Source: Arthrobacter sp. KBS0702
Lineage (GTDB): Bacteria; Actinomycetota; Actinomycetes; Actinomycetales; Micrococcaceae
Direction: 5' to 3'
Assembly (NCBI RefSeq): GCF_005937985.2
Contig: NZ_CP042172.1
Coordinates: 2,232,001 to 2,296,000, forward strand
DNA: 64,000 bases
Shown here: piece by piece, positions 58,509-64,000 of the stretch
Position numbering within the stretch: position 1 is the first letter of the stretch
Layout of the letters: each line of letters begins with the position of its first letter
Program-made: the position numbers and the translations under genes
The notes under the pieces: generated by a model
The model's database searches: none
The model's input: only the letters and a program-made list of their open reading frames with translations
Told to the model about the DNA's origin: nothing

Positions 58509-61500
58509 ATGTTCCGGCTGGCCAAGCTCTCGCTAGGAAACCGGGCGCTGATCGCGCTGATCACCGTCTTCGCGTCCGTCTTCGGCGTGATCACGATGTC
58601 CTCGCTCAAGCAGGAGCTCATTCCGTCCATCGAGTTCCCGCAGATCACGGTCATCACCTCGATGCCCGGGGCCTCGCCGGAAGTCGTGGACAAGCAGATC
58701 AGCGGTCCGCTCGAGACGGCGCTCAACGGCGTCGAGGGGCTGGAGTCGACGTCCTCGACCTCGCGCAACGGCGTCTCCCAGATCACCCTGGTGTTCACCT
58801 ACGGCTCCAACCTGGATAGGGCCCGGAACCAGATCGACCGTGCCATCTCCAACGCCAAGCAGGCGCTGCCGAAGGACGTCCAGCCGCAGGCGATCGCCGG
58901 CAGCATCAGTGACTTCCCGATCGTTTACCTCGCGGTTTCCTCGGACAAGCCGCTCAGCGAACTCAACGCGGACCTGGCCCGCCTGAGCGTGCCGCGGCTG
59001 CAGAAGCTCGACGGCGTCCGCGGAGCCGAGGTGACCGGCGGGGCCACCCAGCACATCAAGATCCTGCCGCGGCCCGAGGCCATGGCGGCCTCCGGCGCCA
59101 CCATCGCCTCCATTACGGATGCGCTGAAGAACAACGGTTCGCTGGTGCCCGCCGGCAGCATCGAGGAGCAGGGGAAGACACTGTCGCTGCAGATCGGCAG
59201 TCCGGTGGACTCCCTGGACGCGGTCAAGGCCCTGCCGCTGGGAGGCGCCCGCGACGCCGCCACCATCGGCACCGTGGCGGATGTCAGCGTCACCGAGGAC
59301 GCCCGCACCTCGATCACCCGGACCAACGGCAAGGAAACCCTGGCCCTGTCGGTCACCAAGAAGCCGGAGGGCGACACGGTCGGCATTTCGCATGCGGTGA
59401 AGGACTCCATCCCGCAGCTTGAGGCCGAGCTGGGCTCGAACGCCAAGTTCACCCCGGTCTTCGACCAGGCGCCGTTCATTGAGAAGTCGATCAAGGACCT
59501 CACCACCGAGGGACTGCTGGGGCTCGGCTTCGCCGTCGCCGTCATCCTGCTGTTCCTGCTTTCGGTGCGCTCCACCCTGGTCACGGCTGTGTCCATCCCG
59601 CTGTCCCTGCTGATCACCTTCATCGGGCTCTCCGCCACCGGGTACTCGCTGAACATCCTGACCCTTGGGGCGCTGACCATCGCCATCGGCCGCGTGGTGG
59701 ACGACTCGATCGTGGTGATCGAGAACATCAAACGGCACCTCAGCTACGGCGAACAGAAAATCACCGCCATCCTGACCTCCATCCGGGAAGTCGCCGGAGC
59801 GATCACGGCTTCCACGCTCACCACGGTGGCGGTGTTCCTGCCGATCGCCTTCGTGGCCGGACTCGCCGGCGAGCTGTTCCGGCCCTTTGCGCTCACGGTC
59901 ACGATCGCCCTGGTGTCTTCACTGCTGGTCTCGCTTACCATCGTTCCGGTGCTGGCCTACTGGTTCCTGCGGACGCCGGCGGACAAGGCCGGGAACGCCG
60001 TGTCCGAAGCCTCGGCCCGCGAGACCGCGGCAAAGGCTCACGAAGCCGAACAGCGCAGCTTCCTGCAGCGCGGCTACCTCCCGATCCTCACGAAGACCCA
60101 GCGGCATCCCGTGATAACGCTGGTCGCTGCCGTCCTGGTCCTCGGCGGGACCGCGGCCATGTCGCCGCTGCTCGCCACCGACCTGCTGGGCCGTTCCGGC
60201 GAAAACAGCATGACCGTGAAGCAGGCCCTTCCGGCCGGCACCAGCCTGGCCGAGGGAAGCGCCGCGGCCATCAAGGTCGAAACCGTGCTGCGGGGCATCG
60301 ACGGGATCAAGGACGTCCAGGTCACCACCGGCAACGCCCAGACCGGTTTCTCCGCGCTGCAGTCGACCGGGGCGGCGAATTCCAGCTTCACCGTGGTGAC
60401 CGAAGAGAAGTTCAACCAGGGCCAGCTGCAGGACACTGTCCGCGGCGAACTCGCCAAGATCTCCGGGGCCGGCAAGATCACCGTCGGCTCGCAACAGGGC
60501 GGCTTCGGCACGACGTCGACGGTCGACATCACGCTCAAGGCCGCCAGCTCCGCGGACCTCCGCACCGCCAGCGATGCCATGGTCAAGGCCATGGACGGCG
60601 TCCCCGGCTCCTCCGAGGTCAGCACCAACCTGGCCGCAAGCCAGCCCGTGGTGCAGGTCAAGGTGGACCGTGCCAAGGCCGTCGCGGCGGGCCTGAACGA
60701 ACAGCAGGTCGCCGGCGTGCTGGCCTCCACCATCAGCCCGATCCCGGCCGGCACCGTCCGCATTGGCACCACCGATTTCCCGGTCCGGATCGGAGAGGGC
60801 ACCCGATTCACCAGCATCGGCGCCGTCCGCGACCTTCCGCTGCCGACGGCGCGCGGGCCGGTTCCGCTGTCCTCGATCGCCTCGGTGGAACAGGTGGACG
60901 TTCCGGTCTCCGTCACGGCCAGCAACGGCCAGCGGACCGCGCGCGTCTCCATCACGCCGTCGGGCGGCAACCTCGGCGCGGTCAGCACCGAGGTGCAGTC
61001 CCGGCTCAAGAACGTCCAGCTCCCGCCGGGCGTCACCGCGGAGATCGGCGGCGCCACGACCCAGCAGGCCGAGTCCTTCGGGCAGCTCGGGCTGGCGTTG
61101 CTCGCCGCCATCGCCATCGTCTACGTGATCATGGTGGCCGCCTTCAAGTCGCTCGTGCAGCCGCTGATCTTGCTGGTCTCGGTCCCGTTCGCGGCCACCG
61201 GCGCCATCGCGCTGCTGCTCGTGACCCGCGTCCCGCTGGGGCTTCCGTCGCTGATCGGCATGCTGATGCTGGTGGGCATCGTGGTGACCAACGCGATCGT
61301 GCTGATTGACCTGATCAACCAGTACCGCCAGCCGCGCAACGGCGAGCCCGGGATGAGCGTGGCGGAGGCGATCACGCACGGCGCGAGGCAGCGCCTTCGG
61401 CCGATCCTGATGACAGCGCTGGCCACGGTGTTCGCCTTGACCCCGATGGCGCTGGGCCTCACGGGTGGCGGTGGCTTCATCTCCCAGCCGCTGGCTATTG

Positions 61501-61736
61501 TGGTGATCGGCGGACTCATCTCCTCCACCGCCCTGACCCTGGTCCTGGTCCCGGTGCTGTACCGGCTGGTGGAGGGCCGGCGCGAACGCAGGGCGCTGCA
61601 GAAGGCCGCCGGCGGCAAGCCGGCCCACGGCCGCCGCGCCCAGCCGGCACCGGCGGACGCGGCGGGCACGGCTGGCGGCCTGGACCAGCATGACGAGGCC
61701 GACGAACCGGACGAGGCCCCGGCGCTCCGCAACTAG
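58509..61736 (+). CDS. RND efflux transporter, AcrB/HAE1-like
   Basis: A 1075-residue inner-membrane transporter with the duplicated RND layout: 12 predicted helices and two large extracytoplasmic loops. It begins MFRLAKLSLGNRALIALITV, has the TM4 proton-relay motif GRVVDDSIVVIENI (two Asp), and the C-terminal LIGMLMLVGIVVTNAIVLIDLINQ. It resembles SwrC-type pumps of Gram-positives more than mycobacterial MmpL proteins. There is no membrane fusion protein gene alongside. The last 50 residues are polar. Substrate unknown. Confidence 0.9.
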   Translation: MFRLAKLSLGNRALIALITVFASVFGVITMSSLKQELIPSIEFPQITVITSMPGASPEVVDKQISGPLETALNGVEGLESTSSTSRNGVSQITLVFTYGSNLDRARNQIDRAISNAKQALPKDVQPQAIAGSISDFPIVYLAVSSDKPLSELNADLARLSVPRLQKLDGVRGAEVTGGATQHIKILPRPEAMAASGATIASITDALKNNGSLVPAGSIEEQGKTLSLQIGSPVDSLDAVKALPLGGARDAATIGTVADVSVTEDARTSITRTNGKETLALSVTKKPEGDTVGISHAVKDSIPQLEAELGSNAKFTPVFDQAPFIEKSIKDLTTEGLLGLGFAVAVILLFLLSVRSTLVTAVSIPLSLLITFIGLSATGYSLNILTLGALTIAIGRVVDDSIVVIENIKRHLSYGEQKITAILTSIREVAGAITASTLTTVAVFLPIAFVAGLAGELFRPFALTVTIALVSSLLVSLTIVPVLAYWFLRTPADKAGNAVSEASARETAAKAHEAEQRSFLQRGYLPILTKTQRHPVITLVAAVLVLGGTAAMSPLLATDLLGRSGENSMTVKQALPAGTSLAEGSAAAIKVETVLRGIDGIKDVQVTTGNAQTGFSALQSTGAANSSFTVVTEEKFNQGQLQDTVRGELAKISGAGKITVGSQQGGFGTTSTVDITLKAASSADLRTASDAMVKAMDGVPGSSEVSTNLAASQPVVQVKVDRAKAVAAGLNEQQVAGVLASTISPIPAGTVRIGTTDFPVRIGEGTRFTSIGAVRDLPLPTARGPVPLSSIASVEQVDVPVSVTASNGQRTARVSITPSGGNLGAVSTEVQSRLKNVQLPPGVTAEIGGATTQQAESFGQLGLALLAAIAIVYVIMVAAFKSLVQPLILLVSVPFAATGAIALLLVTRVPLGLPSLIGMLMLVGIVVTNAIVLIDLINQYRQPRNGEPGMSVAEAITHGARQRLRPILMTALATVFALTPMALGLTGGGGFISQPLAIVVIGGLISSTALTLVLVPVLYRLVEGRRERRALQKAAGGKPAHGRRAQPAPADAAGTAGGLDQHDEADEPDEAPALRN

Positions 61737-61786
61737 GGTCCGCCCTCCCCGCCCGACTATTGCGAGCTAGTTGGGGATGGGACGGG

Positions 61787-63259
61787 TCATTTGGAGGCGG
61801 ACGCGGGGTCGGGGGTGTCGGCAGGGGTTTCGGCGGGGACCGGGCCGGGGTCGGAGAACGCCAGCCGGGGCACGAGCATCAGGGCGGCGGCCGCGGCCAG
61901 TCCGGTGACCCCGCAGACGGCCCACACCGTGAGGTAGCCGGCCAGCGGCGCCGCGGTCTGGCCCGCGTCCGCGGCAGCACCGGTGTCGCCCAGGACGTGG
62001 CTGAGCAGCGCAATGCCGAAGACCGCGGAGGCGAAGGCACCCCCGATGGTCTTGGTGGTGTTCGTCAGCCCTGTGGCCATCGCGGTCCGGTTCAGCGGCG
62101 CCGCGGCAGCCGCCGCCGAGGGCAGTGCCGCAACGAGCGCCCCGGAACCGACGCCGGCCACCGCCATGTTGACCAGCGCCTCGGCCAGGCTGCCGTGCAG
62201 GGGCAAAAACAGCAGGTAGCCGACGCCCACAAGCGCCGCTGCGCCCACGAGGGTCCAGCGCGGGGTGAGCCGGCGGGTCACCACGGGGTAGAGCAGTGCT
62301 CCCACCAGCAGGGCGAGCACGTACACACCGATGATGATCGAAACCTGCCCCGCACGCAGCCCCAGCCCGTAGCCGTGGAGCGCGGGATCGGTCCGGGCAA
62401 AGGTCGAGAGCGGGGCCTGGGCACCCAGCACGGAGACGCCAAACAGCCCCGCGGTCAGCTGCACCGGCCACATGGACTTGGACCGCAGCATCCGGATATC
62501 CACCAGCGGGTCCTCGCGGCGCAGCTGGACGCGGACAAAGCGAACAAAGGCCAGCAGCCCGGCCGCGACCAGCACCCAGGCCCACCAGGCACCGGGTCCG
62601 TTGAGCCGCATGAACGTCAGCCCGGAGGTGATCAGCAGCAGCCCGACGGCGAGCAGCGCGAAGCCGCCGGTGTCCACCCGGCCGCTGGCGCGCCCGGTCG
62701 ATTCCGGCACGCCGAAGCGGATGGCGAACCAGCAGGCGGTCACGGCCAGCGCCGGAAGCATCAGCACCAGCTGCAGCTGCCCGGCGAACACTTCCACGAG
62801 CGCCCCGGCCGCGAGGGCGCCTGCGATGACACCGAATTCCAGCGCCCCCACGAGGACGCCCGCCGCGCGGCGGGTGCGGGCAGCGCCGTCGGGCAGTCCG
62901 TGCACCCGGCTGAAGACCAAGGCGATCTCCAGCGGCAGCCAGACCACGTAGAAGCCCTGCAGGGACCAGGCGGCGAGGAACGTCCAGAAATCCGGCGCCA
63001 GCGCCACGCCCCAGGAGGCGGCAGCGGTGAGGACAGTGGAGACAAGCAGGATCCGGCGGTGCCCGTACAGGTCGCCCAGCTTTGCCAGCACGGGCACGGC
63101 CAGGGCGCTGACCGTCAACTGGGCGGCCTCGAACCAGTTGACGTCGCCGTCGTGGATCCCCAGGTGCCGGGCGATGTCGGTGAGGATGGGAGTGTAGTAG
63201 CCCTGCAGGATTCCGCTGGTGAGTTCCACCAGACACAAAAAAGCAACGATGCGGCGCAT
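61787..63259 (-). CDS. MFS transporter (DHA2-like, 14 helices)
   Basis: A 490-residue major facilitator. After MRRIVAFLCLVELTSGILQGYYTPIL, motif A follows in AKLGDLYGHRRILL, and about 14 hydrophobic segments are visible, with a polar C-terminal tail. The ATG at 63259 has GGAAGG upstream; a longer frame to 63310 is less likely. It is divergent from a luciferase-like gene with an 18-base palindrome between, so a drug or small-molecule exporter controlled by a repressor is possible. Substrate unknown. Confidence 0.85.
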   Translation of the reverse strand: MRRIVAFLCLVELTSGILQGYYTPILTDIARHLGIHDGDVNWFEAAQLTVSALAVPVLAKLGDLYGHRRILLVSTVLTAAASWGVALAPDFWTFLAAWSLQGFYVVWLPLEIALVFSRVHGLPDGAARTRRAAGVLVGALEFGVIAGALAAGALVEVFAGQLQLVLMLPALAVTACWFAIRFGVPESTGRASGRVDTGGFALLAVGLLLITSGLTFMRLNGPGAWWAWVLVAAGLLAFVRFVRVQLRREDPLVDIRMLRSKSMWPVQLTAGLFGVSVLGAQAPLSTFARTDPALHGYGLGLRAGQVSIIIGVYVLALLVGALLYPVVTRRLTPRWTLVGAAALVGVGYLLFLPLHGSLAEALVNMAVAGVGSGALVAALPSAAAAAAPLNRTAMATGLTNTTKTIGGAFASAVFGIALLSHVLGDTGAAADAGQTAAPLAGYLTVWAVCGVTGLAAAAALMLVPRLAFSDPGPVPAETPADTPDPASASK

Positions 63260-63383
63260 GGGAACCTTCCGGGCGGGCTGGAGACCTGGCGGCCAGCCGA
63301 TTGATTGCATCCTAGGGCCGGGCGCCGCCGGCTCCCCGGAGGGCAGGGGAATATCCCGGCGTGGCGGGCGTTGTACCGAACGA

Positions 63384-63401
63384 TAGATGCAAATGCATCT
63401 A
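63384..63401. promoter_or_regulatory. Perfect 8-bp inverted repeat between divergent genes
   Basis: TAGATGCA-2-TGCATCTA lies 56 bases upstream of the luciferase-like start and 125 bases upstream of the MFS start. The size fits a MarR or TetR dimer site; no such gene is next to it in the visible sequence. Confidence 0.5.
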
Positions 63402-63456
63402 AATCGGGTACAGTGGAAACAGCAACCGGAAGTTTCCGGCCAGGGAAAGGAACACC

Positions 63457-64000
63457 ATGCAGATCGGCGTCTTCAGCGTCAGCGACATCACCACGGACCC
63501 CACCACGGGCCGCACCCCTACCGAACACGAGCGCATCAAGGCCTCGGTGGCGATCGCCAAAAAGGTCGAAGAGATCGGCATGGATGTCTACGCCATCGGC
63601 GAGCACCACAACCGGCCGTTCTTCTCCTCCTCCCCCACCACCACGCTGGCCTACATCGCGGCGCAGACGGAACGGATCATCCTTTCCACCGCGACGACGC
63701 TGATCACCACCAACGACCCGGTGAAGATCGCCGAGGACTTCGCGATGCTCCAGCACCTCGCAGACGGCCGGGTGGACCTGGTCCTGGGCCGCGGCAACAC
63801 CGCCCCGGTCTACCCCTGGTTCGGCAAGAACATCCAGGACGGGATCGAACTCGCGATCGAGAACTACTCCCTGCTGCGCCGGCTCTGGGACGAGGACACG
63901 GTCAACTGGTCGGGCAAGCACCGCACCCCGCTGCAGAACTTCACCTCCACCCCGCGCCCGCTCGACGGCGTCGCCCCCTTTGTCTGGCACGGCTCCATCC
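63457..64000 (+). CDS. LLM-class flavin-dependent oxidoreductase, partial
   Basis: The first 181 residues of a luciferase-like monooxygenase: MQIGVFSVSDITTDPTTGRT, then YAIGEHHNRPFFSSSP, TTTLITTNDPVKIAEDFAMLQHLADGRVDLVLGRG. The His-rich EHH and the GRVDLVLGRG loop are typical for FMN or F420-binding members. The gene continues past the window. It is divergent from the MFS gene. The substrate cannot be read. Confidence 0.88.
   Translation, partial: MQIGVFSVSDITTDPTTGRTPTEHERIKASVAIAKKVEEIGMDVYAIGEHHNRPFFSSSPTTTLAYIAAQTERIILSTATTLITTNDPVKIAEDFAMLQHLADGRVDLVLGRGNTAPVYPWFGKNIQDGIELAIENYSLLRRLWDEDTVNWSGKHRTPLQNFTSTPRPLDGVAPFVWHGSI

Noticed and set aside
57005..58798. 597-codon open frame on the minus strand opposite mqo
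   Set aside because: Mqo motifs on the plus strand are complete; the frame runs across the mqo-RND gap without a start signal.

Overview
The window is chromosomal DNA of a high-GC actinobacterium, most likely Arthrobacter, Pseudarthrobacter or a close relative in the Micrococcaceae. This rests on base composition, frequent GTG starts, a DUF222/HNH protein, a mycothiol-type arsenate reductase, a class F sortase, a sunset-domain protein and the order of housekeeping genes. I assign it by protein character and synteny, not by database search. I see no insertion sequence, prophage, CRISPR array, rRNA operon or replication origin.

Layout. 1-12.7 kb: a minus-strand housekeeping block (DAK2 protein, thiL, then ddl-gpsA-plsC-murA) for thiamine, cell-wall precursors and phospholipid. 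It is split by dTDP-rhamnose genes (rmlB and an rmlC/rmlD fusion divergent from rmlA). tspO and a DUF222/HNH gene follow. 12.1-15.1 kb: leuCD with a divergent IclR-type regulator. 15.1-19.1 kb: a DUF1697 gene and two overlapping dynamin-like GTPases. 19.2-21.3 kb: tRNA-Glu and tRNA-Gln, and a membrane protein built almost entirely of short Gly-Ala repeats. 21.3-27.8 kb: HAD hydrolase, gltX, FAH-family hydrolase, metallo-beta-lactamase-fold protein, ilvE, leuB. 27.8-29.9 kb: a class F sortase and a secreted protein carrying ten copies of a 24-bp repeat. 29.9-35.1 kb: metG and an FtsX-type ABC exporter. 35.3-42.7 kb: serA, ilvC, ilvN, ilvB and ilvD; ilvB is preceded by a 28-codon leader peptide and an attenuator. 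42.8-49.1 kb: LysR and MarR regulators, a sunset-domain protein, a PQQ-type sugar dehydrogenase, a peroxiredoxin, tRNA-Lys, tRNA-Leu and small unknowns. 49.1-54.1 kb: an arsenic resistance locus, with arsR and a GNAT acetyltransferase divergent from acr3-arsC-trxB-flavoprotein. 54.2-64 kb: fasciclin lipoprotein, family 5 solute-binding lipoprotein, mqo, an AcrB-like RND transporter, an MFS transporter and a window-truncated luciferase-like monooxygenase.

How the parts fit. Most of the branched-chain amino acid pathway is here (ilvB, N, C, D, E and leuB, C, D; leuA and ilvA are not). Attenuation at ilvB is well supported by the sequence. A TGAGAC-containing motif recurs upstream of ilvB, ilvD, leuB and leuC, beside a regulator of the NdgR/LtbR type, which suggests one regulon. 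The arsenic locus couples uptake-independent reduction (ArsC), efflux (Acr3) and redox support (TrxB and a Cys-tailed flavoprotein) under an ArsR with two possible metalloid-binding sites.

The least explained items are the Cys-rich tail of the ars flavoprotein, the sortase F/repeat-protein pair without an LPXTG motif, the Gly-Ala repeat membrane protein, a 20-bp perfect inverted repeat at 46.2 kb, and the repeated GAGTAAC elements at 29.6-29.8 kb.
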